64,000 nucleotides of DNA from Olivibacter sp036959255. GTDB lineage: Bacteria; Bacteroidota; Bacteroidia; Sphingobacteriales; Sphingobacteriaceae. The stretch is from the NCBI RefSeq assembly GCF_036959255.1, contig NZ_JAWMTI010000003.1, positions 620,001 to 684,000 on the forward strand. The letters run 5' to 3'. Numbering within the stretch: position 1 is the stretch's first letter; every line of letters starts with the position of its first letter. Below are positions 7,830 to 16,633 of the stretch, in pieces. The notes under the pieces were generated by a model that was not told where the DNA came from, did not search any database, and saw only the letters and a list, made by a program, of their open reading frames with translations. The translations under genes and the position numbers were made by a program.

Positions 7830-10298
7830 CTAATTTAAGGTTACGAAGGCCGTTTTCATTCCTTCCGACTGTACACTGGCAACGCATTTTCCCTTCGGTA
7901 GACGGATCTTAATCAATGCCCGACCGTTGTAGGCCTGCACCTTTCGCGAGCCGTCAGAGGTTCCCTGATTATCGATTAAACTTCCATCACCTATAGCCGA
8001 AAAATGCAACCAGTTTTGGGCATCTAAACAGGGGACACCTTTCGTATCCAATAAGCTCGCTTGAATGGTGATCATATCACCCTCACGGCCGATTTCCTTT
8101 AGATCCATTTGCGCCGGTTTACCCCATTTTGCCGTTTGATAGTTTTGTGTGAGTTCATCGCTTACCATCTCCTTTCCGTTCTTTGCAACGGCTTTAAAAT
8201 GATTCTCCCCCGCACGAAGTCTTACCATCCACCGCAAGCCCGCAGCAGGAAAATCCTGTGTATTTCTTTTTTTAAGGCCTACACTTTTCCCATTAACAAA
8301 AAGTTCCACTTCCTTTGCATTGGAATACACCTTAATCATTTTTTCTTCATCTGGATCTCCCCAACGCGTTGGCCAAGAATGTCCATAGATATGTACCATT
8401 GTTTTTTCTGTCCAATAGGACTGGAATACATAATACGCTTCTTTCTTATTCAAATCACGTTCCACTACACCCTTTTGATTCACGTAAGGTACGGGATTAT
8501 CCGGTCTCACCGGTGTAGAGAAATCTTTAAAAGGCCAATAAGCTGTCCCCGTTAACCAGGACATATTTTCCTGCTCTTTCAAATGCCAATCAATCAGATT
8601 ACAGATATAACTTTCACTCCAGTCGCCATCCTTTGAAACCCTTGCTGCTCCGCCATATAAAGAAGCATCACCCGCTCTTTCGTCCACCCCATCGCTTGCT
8701 GTAATCTTCGCCAAGGCTTTATCGGGATTTTCGGCATGTCTACGTGCATGACTGTCTCCTCCCCATTCCACATGAAGAAAATGATTTACCTTTTTCATTT
8801 CCTCTTCGGATGCCTGTTGATAATCGGTGTATAAGCCTCTATACCAACCTGCCCAAATGGATGGTGAATAAACGTCTACAATATCCTTGCAAAAATCGCA
8901 TCGACGGATAGCCGTTTTTCTCGAGGGATCTAATCGGTGAGCCAACTCATTGAGTTCCTTCATAAAGGCCCTTATCCTCTCTTTATCAAATACCGGAAAA
9001 TCACCTGGCCAATCATTTTCATTCCCTAAACCCCAAATGATGATAGACGGATGATTATAATGCTGTTCGATCATATTGGTCAACATTTGTCGTGCCTGCT
9101 TTCGATAAGGTGCTCCTCCTAGCCCACCTCGACACCAGGGGATTTCTTCCCAAACCAGGATACCGAGGCTATCACAAGCGTTCAAAACAAGTTTCGACTG
9201 TTGATAATGACCTAAACGGATGAAATTAACACCCATTTCCTTGATGAGTTTCATTTCCGCAAGAATCATTGAATCCGTCATTGCCGCGCCAACTCCTGCA
9301 TGATCTTCATGACGATGTGTGCCGCGTAGTAACAAACGTTGTCCATTCAAATAAAACGGTCCCCTTTCTTTAAATTCAATGTGACGGAAACCTAGTTTTT
9401 CTTCCATCACATAACTAGCGGTTTCCGTTTTAGCTGTTACCACCAGCTTGTACAATGATGGTTGATCAGGGCTCCATAAAGCTGGTTTTTTGATGGTTAG
9501 TTCAGCGGGATTAATTTCACCCCCTTGCGTTGAAAATTCATCTTCCAGTTGTGCTACTTGTTTTCCTTGCGGATCCAACAGACGCATCTTGAGTTTCAAG
9601 TTTGAACTAAGGGTAGCATTTGAAAGTCGTATATGTACTTGGAGCGTTCCTTCCTTCCCTTGCGAATCGACATTTACGTGAGCAGATAGCCGATCAATAG
9701 CAATTTCCGGCACGTACTGCAAATTGAGATGCCGATAGATACCACCATAAAGATTAAAATCAGAAAGATCCGAAGGTATCATTTCCAAATCGCGGGAATT
9801 GTCAACACGAATAGCAATAGGGACCTGTCCCTGGAACTGTTCTTTACTTATCGGGTTTTCGTAAAAGGCTTTTACCGCATCCGTAATATCCACCGTCCAT
9901 TCATCATAGCCGCCGATATGCTCGCCTATTTTTGTTGTATAAACATAGACTTCCGTTTTCTGTCCGACACCTTCAAAATGTAACAAGGTGCGCCCATTTT
10001 GATAAGGATTATCGACGTGTATTTTTTTTCGATACCACCCAGGACCCTGATAATAACTTACATCAGGATCGACTGCATCCATAGCGTTAAAACAATGAGG
10101 AAGATTGACCATTTGCCAACTCGGAACCGCTTCCGGATTTCCCTTTCCAACAGGTCTCACGGCCTCCCAAACACCCCCCAAATCACTCTTTAAAAATACC
10201 CAATTTTCATCAATACGGTGGGTTTCTTGACCCTGAGAAGTAAAAAAGGGACCTATAAAAAAAAGTGTATACAATAAGTAATATTTTAATTTAAACAT
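7830..10298 (-). CDS. GH2 family beta-glycosidase
   Basis: 822-residue exported GH2 enzyme (beta-galactosidase / beta-glucuronidase type). The signal peptide ends near residue 24 (TSQGQ). The domain order is sugar-binding jelly roll (residues about 25-210), immunoglobulin-like sandwich (215-315), TIM barrel (316-600) and C-terminal beta domains including a DUF4982-like region (610-822). The acid/base is Glu427 in GLGNEND and the nucleophile is Glu511 in HVEWGGD. It is a retaining exo-enzyme on beta-linked sugars. Octamer repeats flank it on both sides. Its neighbours suggest that it removes beta-galactose or beta-glucuronate exposed after defucosylation; the sequence alone does not separate these. 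Confidence 0.92.
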   Translation of the reverse strand: MFKLKYYLLYTLFFIGPFFTSQGQETHRIDENWVFLKSDLGGVWEAVRPVGKGNPEAVPSWQMVNLPHCFNAMDAVDPDVSYYQGPGWYRKKIHVDNPYQNGRTLLHFEGVGQKTEVYVYTTKIGEHIGGYDEWTVDITDAVKAFYENPISKEQFQGQVPIAIRVDNSRDLEMIPSDLSDFNLYGGIYRHLNLQYVPEIAIDRLSAHVNVDSQGKEGTLQVHIRLSNATLSSNLKLKMRLLDPQGKQVAQLEDEFSTQGGEINPAELTIKKPALWSPDQPSLYKLVVTAKTETASYVMEEKLGFRHIEFKERGPFYLNGQRLLLRGTHRHEDHAGVGAAMTDSMILAEMKLIKEMGVNFIRLGHYQQSKLVLNACDSLGILVWEEIPWCRGGLGGAPYRKQARQMLTNMIEQHYNHPSIIIWGLGNENDWPGDFPVFDKERIRAFMKELNELAHRLDPSRKTAIRRCDFCKDIVDVYSPSIWAGWYRGLYTDYQQASEEEMKKVNHFLHVEWGGDSHARRHAENPDKALAKITASDGVDERAGDASLYGGAARVSKDGDWSESYICNLIDWHLKEQENMSWLTGTAYWPFKDFSTPVRPDNPVPYVNQKGVVERDLNKKEAYYVFQSYWTEKTMVHIYGHSWPTRWGDPDEEKMIKVYSNAKEVELFVNGKSVGLKKRNTQDFPAAGLRWMVRLRAGENHFKAVAKNGKEMVSDELTQNYQTAKWGKPAQMDLKEIGREGDMITIQASLLDTKGVPCLDAQNWLHFSAIGDGSLIDNQGTSDGSRKVQAYNGRALIKIRLPKGKCVASVQSEGMKTAFVTLN

Positions 10299-10307
10299 AA
10301 CGTATTA

Positions 10308-10363
10308 ACCATTCGACTATTCAACTATTTAACTACTCAACCATTCAACTACCCAACTAATCA
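10308..10363. repeat. degenerate 8-bp tandem repeat array (copy 3)
   Basis: Seven in-phase octamers on the plus strand: ACCATTCG, ACTATTCA, ACTATTTA, ACTACTCA, ACCATTCA, ACTACCCA, ACTAATCA. The array fills almost the whole 66-bp gap between the GH29 stop (10365) and the GH2 start (10298). Any ribosome binding site for GH2 must lie in the remaining 9 bp. Confidence 0.8.
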
Positions 10364-10364
10364 T

Positions 10365-11819
10365 CTAATCCAATGCACCGCTTTTCATCTCCCTTGTAGG
10401 TAGTCCCGGTTTGACCGGGTCAATAGAACCTTTCAACTCCAGTTTGATTACGGTTGCAATCTGATCAGGTGCGTGCGCAGGAAGATCAATCCAGCTAAGT
10501 TCTCCTTTGGTATGCATGTTTAAATTTTGCTCAGAGGCCAAAAGTTTAACAGAGATAATTTTGCTTTTAATGGCTGGAACAAGCAGTTTTCCATCAGAGG
10601 GCCAATCAAATACCGATAAATACAGAAGGGTATTCTTTCCGGCACTTTTCATCGTACATCGACCCCAATTCAATGGGCCGAGCGGACTTGCTTTCGATGC
10701 ATATATTGCTTCCCCATTTACTTTCATCCAGTTACCGATCTCGCGCAGTCGTTCGATGCTTGCAGCAGGGAAAGCACCATCTGGCTGAGGACCAATATTC
10801 AGCAAATAATTACCTCCCTTGGAGCTAATATCGATTAAGTTTCGGATAAGCGTTTCCGTGGATTTCCAGTTGCTATCTGAAGTCCGATACCCCCAGGTAC
10901 CGTTCATGGTCATGCAAGTTTCCCAGTACTTTCCGTCCAATTCCGTCAAATCCGGAATCTTTTGTTCAGGCGTTTTGGTATCACCCGGAAAATTAGGCCT
11001 CTTCAATCGATCATTGGTAATGATATTGGGTTGTAGTTTCAATTGCGCCTGTAGTTTACGAGCCGCTTCATCCGTCATATTGGTAGGAGTATCCCACCAC
11101 AGCACTGCAATATCACCGTAATTACTAAGCAGTTCTTTTACCTGAGGGACCGAGACCCCGTTTATATATTCATCAAAGCTGGCCGTCTCTTGTGCGGGAT
11201 CCCAATGACCTTTGTGCGCCAGGGTATAAGCATCAATCCGGGTAGAATCGGGATTAGGCCAGCCTTCCCGCATCAGCTTTCTTGCCGCTGAACCACCTGG
11301 GTTGTTCCAATCTTGAGCCTGGGAATAATAAAAACCCAATTTTATACCATATTTTTTACAAGCTTCGGCCAAAGGTTTTAATAAATCTTGACCATAAGGC
11401 GTCGCGTCTACCACGTTCCATTTACTCGCGGCCGTTTTGAACAAGGCGAATCCGTCATGATGTTTGGCTGTGATGATTAAGTATTTCATCCCCGCCTCCT
11501 TGGCCATTCTTACCCACTCATCCGGATTGTAATGAACCGGGTTAAATTTTTTGGCCTCTGCCTGATACACAGCTACTGGAATTTTACACCGGTTCATGAT
11601 CCATTCGGCGCCACCTCGTGCCTGTTCATGTCCGTTATAAACACCCGCAAACTGTGCATATACCCCCCAATGGATGAACATCCCAAATCGAGCTTCGGTC
11701 CACCATTTCATTCGTTTGTTATCCTTTTCTACCAGCAGTTGTGCCTTCAATGGTTTTAAAGAAAATGTGATACTCATTACGAGCAAAAACATCCAGCAAG
11801 ATTGTCTGCACTTGTTCAT
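10365..11819 (-). CDS. GH29 alpha-L-fucosidase
   Basis: 484-residue exported GH29 alpha-L-fucosidase, the second of three in this locus. A signal peptide ends near residue 27 (LKAQ). The catalytic barrel shows FGMFIHWG and AKHHDGF, and the nucleophile is Asp243 in VLWWDTPT. A C-terminal beta-sandwich runs from about residue 375 to the end. It starts 17 bp after the SusD stop, so it is the first enzyme gene after the transporter pair and probably belongs to the same transcript. Compared with the 604-residue copy at 16634 it lacks the extra C-terminal module. The WWDTP context differs from the WFDTP of the other two copies, which may reflect a different linkage preference. Confidence 0.94.
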   Translation of the reverse strand: MNKCRQSCWMFLLVMSITFSLKPLKAQLLVEKDNKRMKWWTEARFGMFIHWGVYAQFAGVYNGHEQARGGAEWIMNRCKIPVAVYQAEAKKFNPVHYNPDEWVRMAKEAGMKYLIITAKHHDGFALFKTAASKWNVVDATPYGQDLLKPLAEACKKYGIKLGFYYSQAQDWNNPGGSAARKLMREGWPNPDSTRIDAYTLAHKGHWDPAQETASFDEYINGVSVPQVKELLSNYGDIAVLWWDTPTNMTDEAARKLQAQLKLQPNIITNDRLKRPNFPGDTKTPEQKIPDLTELDGKYWETCMTMNGTWGYRTSDSNWKSTETLIRNLIDISSKGGNYLLNIGPQPDGAFPAASIERLREIGNWMKVNGEAIYASKASPLGPLNWGRCTMKSAGKNTLLYLSVFDWPSDGKLLVPAIKSKIISVKLLASEQNLNMHTKGELSWIDLPAHAPDQIATVIKLELKGSIDPVKPGLPTREMKSGALD

Positions 11820-11836
11820 TTCAGTAAACGTTAAAT

Positions 11837-13405
11837 TTAAAAACCAGGTGTCTGTTTATAACCGTCATTTCCTAAACTACGAGCAATATCAACTTCCGAT
11901 TGCGGCACCGGCCATAAGGTATCACGCGCTTGAAATAACCTAGCAGCACCATCGGGATCTTGAATTGTATCCATCACCTCCTTTATAATTCCCCACCGTT
12001 TTAGATCAAAATAACGCTGTCCTTCCAAGGCCAGTTCAACTCGTCTTTCTTGCCTGATAACCGCCCGAAGTTCTTCCTGGCTATAACCATCATTCAAGTT
12101 AAACAAAGGCATATTCACATCTGAGCGCGCACGCACCTGATTTAAAGCATCGATCACGCTTTGATCAGGTCCGCTGCTTTCATTTTTCGCTTCCGCGTAC
12201 ATGAGCAGCACATCAGCATATCGTAAAAATACCCAATCTTGATCACTTTGCGTAGCATAGCTGGTGGGCCATTTCGATTCGTTAATATATTTACGTGGTA
12301 AATAACCTCCCAACACATTCTCAAAGACGGGGTCAAAGGCCGAGGCAGCATCTGGTCCCCGCCAAACACCTGTATAAATAATAGAAGCTTTTAAACGTGG
12401 ATCCCTATTTTCATAAGGATTACTTGGGTTGTAATAAGCAGATTCCGTAATAGGTTTGCCGTCTATACAGGCATAGCTATCAACCAAATAGTGCAAAGGT
12501 TGAACCGCTTTAAGATAGGAATACATCATATCGGCCGGGCTATACATATTGGGCGGCAAAAATTTAGCAGAGAACATAATCTCCGAATTGTTGTTTTGAC
12601 CGGGTTTTCTAAAAAGGTTCCTATAGCCCCCTTGATAGATGGAAAATATTTTTTCATTCATGATGGTTTGGGCTGTCCCGGCCGCTGCTTCCCACTGCTT
12701 ATTCGTTAATAAAACCTTTGTTTTGTACCCCAAGGCCGACCCTCGAACCGCATGCCCGCTATACGGCGTATTTGGCAGGTGCTCGATCGCAAAATCAAGG
12801 TCTTCTAAAATAGCTGAAATAATTTGTGCCTTTGGTGTACGCACTAGCATCGCACTCGCCTCATCCAGCCCCAAGGGTTGCAATGTTAATGGAACATCGC
12901 CATATAATCGGCTAAGTAAAAAATAATAGTGTGCCCTAATAAATCTTGCTTCACCTTTATACTTATTGCGTTCCTCTTCGCTCAACGTTGTTATCTTATC
13001 AATATTGGCAAGTAAGCGATTACAAGCACCGATTGCTTGATAGGATATTTCATAACCTTCTGCCTGCATCCCACCTGTTGTTGGCGTTATTCCTGAACGA
13101 GAAATTACATTAAAGCTATTGGAACTATTTGGTACAAAAGCATCGTCGGAGAGGCCGTCCCATAACATCGATGCCCCTCCCCATCCACCACGCGCATTGG
13201 TCGAAGAGGTGGCATTGTATCCCCGGCTCAATAATTCGTAACATCCGGCCAACGCTAAATCGGCGTCACTTTTTGTTTTCCAGAAATTCTCTTCCGAGAT
13301 CTTATCGGTGGGATTCTTCTCTAACAAGTCTTTTGTACAGCTACCCCATGTAAGCGTAGCAAACACAATGAAAGAAATATAAGTAATTTTTAATGTAAGC
13401 TTCAT
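11837..13405 (-). CDS. SusD/RagB-family glycan-binding lipoprotein
   Basis: 522-residue surface lipoprotein of the SusD/RagB family, the lid and glycan-binding partner of the neighbouring SusC channel. The lipobox ends at Cys23 (TWGSC). The N-terminal half carries the tetratricopeptide-like helices of the family (YKGEARFIRAHYYFLLSRL). The C-terminal region ends with a typical RERR-VELALEGQRYFDLKRW type segment. The gene follows SusC by 11 bp and precedes GH29 by 17 bp. It probably binds an oligosaccharide released from the fucosylated target. Glycan-contacting residues cannot be identified from sequence because they are poorly conserved. Confidence 0.95.
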   Translation of the reverse strand: MKLTLKITYISFIVFATLTWGSCTKDLLEKNPTDKISEENFWKTKSDADLALAGCYELLSRGYNATSSTNARGGWGGASMLWDGLSDDAFVPNSSNSFNVISRSGITPTTGGMQAEGYEISYQAIGACNRLLANIDKITTLSEEERNKYKGEARFIRAHYYFLLSRLYGDVPLTLQPLGLDEASAMLVRTPKAQIISAILEDLDFAIEHLPNTPYSGHAVRGSALGYKTKVLLTNKQWEAAAGTAQTIMNEKIFSIYQGGYRNLFRKPGQNNNSEIMFSAKFLPPNMYSPADMMYSYLKAVQPLHYLVDSYACIDGKPITESAYYNPSNPYENRDPRLKASIIYTGVWRGPDAASAFDPVFENVLGGYLPRKYINESKWPTSYATQSDQDWVFLRYADVLLMYAEAKNESSGPDQSVIDALNQVRARSDVNMPLFNLNDGYSQEELRAVIRQERRVELALEGQRYFDLKRWGIIKEVMDTIQDPDGAARLFQARDTLWPVPQSEVDIARSLGNDGYKQTPGF

Positions 13406-13416
13406 AACATGATGAT

Positions 13417-16400
13417 TTAAAAGGTTATACTCGCACCGAATGCAAATACTTTATTCTGTGGATGCGTAACGTATCTTCCCGAGGTTGCACCTCCACTAGA
13501 AGACACACCGCGTTCGGGATCTAAACCGGGGAATTTCGAAAAGGTCAATAGATTATCTCCTGCGAAATAAACACGCAACCCGGTGATTCCAATTTTATTT
13601 AAAACACTTTCCGGTAGGTTGTATCCGAGCTGTAGATTTTTCAGCCTAAGAAAAGAAGCATCCTTTAAAAAGAATGAGGAGGCCGTTCTCACATTATTAG
13701 CCGCCGGTGTGCCTTCGGCTCCAACAATAGGCAGTGATGCATTTGGGTTTTCGGGTGTCCAGGAATCTTCCATCCAATCGCGGGTGAATACTCCTCCTTG
13801 TCGAAATGGAACAATTCCCCATTCACTGACAAATATTTTCTGTCCTTGCGATCCAAAGAGAAACACCGTCAAATCAAAATTTTTCCAGGTAGCGGAAGCA
13901 TTAAAAGAATAGTCAAAATTTGGAAATGCGCCCGGTATCACGACGCGATCGTTATTGTCCACAATATGATCACCATTTACATCTGCAAATTGCAGGTAAC
14001 CTGGTTTCGCTGGTATTTGTTGCACCGGTGCATTGGTAATATCCTCCTCCGAACGAAAAATACCCGTGTTTTGCAGCAGATAAAAGCTTCCATAAGGCAG
14101 GCCCTCACGAATAATCGTATTTCCCTGAATACGTTCAGCGCCATATTTCATGACCTTATTACGATTGGCTTGGATATTTCCACTTAAATTAAGAGCGACT
14201 TCTCCAAAGGTTTCGCGGTATTGCAGTCCAAGCTCCACCCCTCGATTCCGAAGTTCTCCGTAATTGACAGTTGGCGCTTCCAAACCAATATAGGATGGAA
14301 AGGCTGTAGAGGAAGAAAGGATATCGGAAGTAACTTTATTATACCAATCGAAATTAGCCGTCAATTTGTTGTTGAAGAAGCCAAGATCAATACCAAAATC
14401 AACAACGGTGGTACTTTCCCATTTGATACGATTATTGGCCATAGCCTCCTGACGAGCGGCCTGTTGCAGTGACTCTTCGAAAGGATAAGCGTAGGATGAG
14501 TTCAGCACGGTTTGATATGGATAATTACCAATGTTTTGATTTCCTAATGTCCCGATAGATGCCCGCAATTTTAAATCGCTCATCACTGTTTTGAGCTTAT
14601 CGCTATAAAAACTTTCCTCCGAGATTCGCCATCCCCCGGATACGGAAGGGAAAAAGGCCCACTTTAAATCTTTAGGAAAACGAGAAGAAGCATCATAACG
14701 TGCATTCCCTTCGACCAAATACTTACCTTTATAGTCGTAATTTATTCTTCCATAATAAGATCGCAGGGACCACTCCTCAGTAACACCCTCATTCGTCTGC
14801 TGCCCGGCACCGCCGGCATTTAATTCAGGTATGTCATTGCTGGGAAATTGCAGACGGCTACCAAGGAGCATTTGCGTTTTATTATATTCCACTTGCGTAC
14901 CCGCCAATACCTTCAGGTGGTGATCACCAAAAGATTTATCGTAGGTAAGCTGCGTATAACCTACCGGATAAACATTGTTATCATCGGTAACTTCCAACCC
15001 CTGACCGCCAACGTCCAAAAGTCTACTGGGCACATCATTTGGGCCCGCAAACCATAGGTATTGTTCAACTATCGGTTTAAAGGTATAATTTTTAGAAAAG
15101 CTGTAATTTAAACCACCGCTTGTTCTCCATTCCAAGCCATCCAATAATTTGACATTTAGAAAGAGATTACCCTGCATATAGTAATTGTTCAATTTTGTCA
15201 AGGCATTTTCTGCCACGGCTACCGGGTTCTTATTAGGTGATTGAAAGGGATAGGCTCGAGAGCTGTACCTACGGCTACCATCCGGTAGGTACGGGCCATA
15301 CAGTGGTGACTGACTAATAGTGGAAAGAAATTGGTCTTCACTACCGTTCCGCGGATATTTCCGATCACCATAATTTAAGGTAATGCTGGATCCAAAACTG
15401 ATCCGTTCATTGATTTTGGAGTTCAGGTTAATCTGTAAGTTGTACTTTTTAAAGGAAGTTCCGATCATGATATCCGGTTGATCCACATAACCGAGAATAA
15501 CATTATAAGTCGTACCACTCCCTCCTCCACTTAACGATAAATTATGTGTTTGTACGGGGACCGTACGAAATACGGCATCCAACCAATTAAAATCAGGGTA
15601 TAAATTTTTATCTGTCGCATTTGCATAGGCATCGATCATCTCCTGGCTGAACATCGCGTTGGAATTGGTTATACCTGAGTTTTTAGCCGCCTGATTATAG
15701 AGCTTCATGTAATCGACTGAATTATAGACAAAATTCGGTAAGGACGACGCTTTCGTAATGCCAATATTATAATCATACGTCAGCTTAGCTTTCCCCGCCT
15801 TACCTTGCTTGGTCGTTACCAAAATAACACCGTTTGCCGCGCGAGCACCATAAATGGCAGCCGAAGCAGCGTCTTTCAAAACGGTCACATTTTCGATTGC
15901 CTGCGGATTTAAATTGGTCAAGCTTCCAGGAATACCGTCAACGATAATCAATGGTGAAGAAGAAGCACCATAAGAACCCAATCCTCTCACTTGCAGGTTT
16001 ACATTCTCGTTACCTGCTTCGCCCGACGCTTGCGTAACCCGTAAACCGGGCATTCTACCTTGAAGTAACTGTGTCGGATTGGTTGCGATCCGTTTATTTA
16101 CCATATCGCCATCTACGGACGCAATGGCTCCTGTTAAATTCACTTTCTTCTGTGTACCATAACCAACAATCACCACTTCATCCATTTGATTGCTCAATTC
16201 CTTCAATACAATATGAATCTGCTTTTTTCCGTTAACATTCACTTCTTGCGTTGCCATACCGACCTGACTAAAAATCAATACGTCCTGTGGCTCAGCCTGC
16301 ACCTGATAGAGCCCCTTGACATCCGTCGTGGTACCTTTATTCTTTCCCTTTACTTTAACACTCACACCAGGAGCCGTGTCCCCATCAGGACCTGTTACTT

Positions 16401-16509
16401 TGCCTGATACAGTATTACTGCTCTGTGCCCGTGCATGAAAGTTCAAAACACAGGTTTGAAGTAATAATAATGGTACTATAAATAGCCTTTTCGTTAATTT
16501 ACCCTTCAT
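13417..16509 (-). CDS. SusC/RagA-family TonB-dependent outer-membrane transporter
   Basis: 1030-residue TonB-linked outer-membrane channel that imports glycan fragments with its SusD partner. A signal peptide ends near residue 29 (ARAQ). A carboxypeptidase-D regulatory-like domain spans about residues 33-110 (VSGKVTGPDGD). The TonB-box/SusC signature region EVVIVGYGTQKK follows, then the plug to about residue 235 and the 22-strand barrel ending in an aromatic residue (SITF). There is no STN domain, so it should not signal through a FecR/sigma pair. Regulation probably acts at the 16580-16615 element, 71 bp upstream of the start. It heads the long enzyme operon that runs to the left edge. Confidence 0.96.
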   Translation of the reverse strand: MKGKLTKRLFIVPLLLLQTCVLNFHARAQSSNTVSGKVTGPDGDTAPGVSVKVKGKNKGTTTDVKGLYQVQAEPQDVLIFSQVGMATQEVNVNGKKQIHIVLKELSNQMDEVVIVGYGTQKKVNLTGAIASVDGDMVNKRIATNPTQLLQGRMPGLRVTQASGEAGNENVNLQVRGLGSYGASSSPLIIVDGIPGSLTNLNPQAIENVTVLKDAASAAIYGARAANGVILVTTKQGKAGKAKLTYDYNIGITKASSLPNFVYNSVDYMKLYNQAAKNSGITNSNAMFSQEMIDAYANATDKNLYPDFNWLDAVFRTVPVQTHNLSLSGGGSGTTYNVILGYVDQPDIMIGTSFKKYNLQINLNSKINERISFGSSITLNYGDRKYPRNGSEDQFLSTISQSPLYGPYLPDGSRRYSSRAYPFQSPNKNPVAVAENALTKLNNYYMQGNLFLNVKLLDGLEWRTSGGLNYSFSKNYTFKPIVEQYLWFAGPNDVPSRLLDVGGQGLEVTDDNNVYPVGYTQLTYDKSFGDHHLKVLAGTQVEYNKTQMLLGSRLQFPSNDIPELNAGGAGQQTNEGVTEEWSLRSYYGRINYDYKGKYLVEGNARYDASSRFPKDLKWAFFPSVSGGWRISEESFYSDKLKTVMSDLKLRASIGTLGNQNIGNYPYQTVLNSSYAYPFEESLQQAARQEAMANNRIKWESTTVVDFGIDLGFFNNKLTANFDWYNKVTSDILSSSTAFPSYIGLEAPTVNYGELRNRGVELGLQYRETFGEVALNLSGNIQANRNKVMKYGAERIQGNTIIREGLPYGSFYLLQNTGIFRSEEDITNAPVQQIPAKPGYLQFADVNGDHIVDNNDRVVIPGAFPNFDYSFNASATWKNFDLTVFLFGSQGQKIFVSEWGIVPFRQGGVFTRDWMEDSWTPENPNASLPIVGAEGTPAANNVRTASSFFLKDASFLRLKNLQLGYNLPESVLNKIGITGLRVYFAGDNLLTFSKFPGLDPERGVSSSGGATSGRYVTHPQNKVFAFGASITF

Positions 16510-16579
16510 CTTTTTTAGTTTATGCGGTTAGCCCTTATTTAGGTTTAATGCACAAAAATCCCAATTCATCGCCGTCTCA

Positions 16580-16615
16580 AAGGGTAATTTTCGTTCTATT
16601 TAGGGGTATAAAATG
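16580..16615 (-). promoter_or_regulatory. candidate operator B (TACCCC-N18-CCC), upstream of SusC
   Basis: A 36-bp segment matches the one at 21255-21290 at 26 of 36 positions, in the same orientation. Read in the direction of the gene, both contain TACCCC, then 18 bp, then CCC. The roughly two-turn spacing of C-rich half-sites suggests a direct-repeat binding site on one DNA face. It lies 71 bp upstream of the SusC start at 16509. The regulator is not in the window; a hybrid two-component regulator would be typical for such loci, but that is inference. Confidence 0.5.
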
Positions 16616-16633
16616 GTTTTTAACTATGATGGA

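Noticed and set aside
8109..8555. 148-codon open frame on the plus strand inside the GH2 gene
   Set aside because: It lies wholly within a well-supported GH2 coding region on the other strand, shows no recognisable domain and is rich in residues expected from a shadow frame.
1671..10363. Octamer arrays as CRISPR arrays or gene remnants
   Set aside because: The units are 8 bp with no spacers and the period is not a multiple of three, so neither idea fits.
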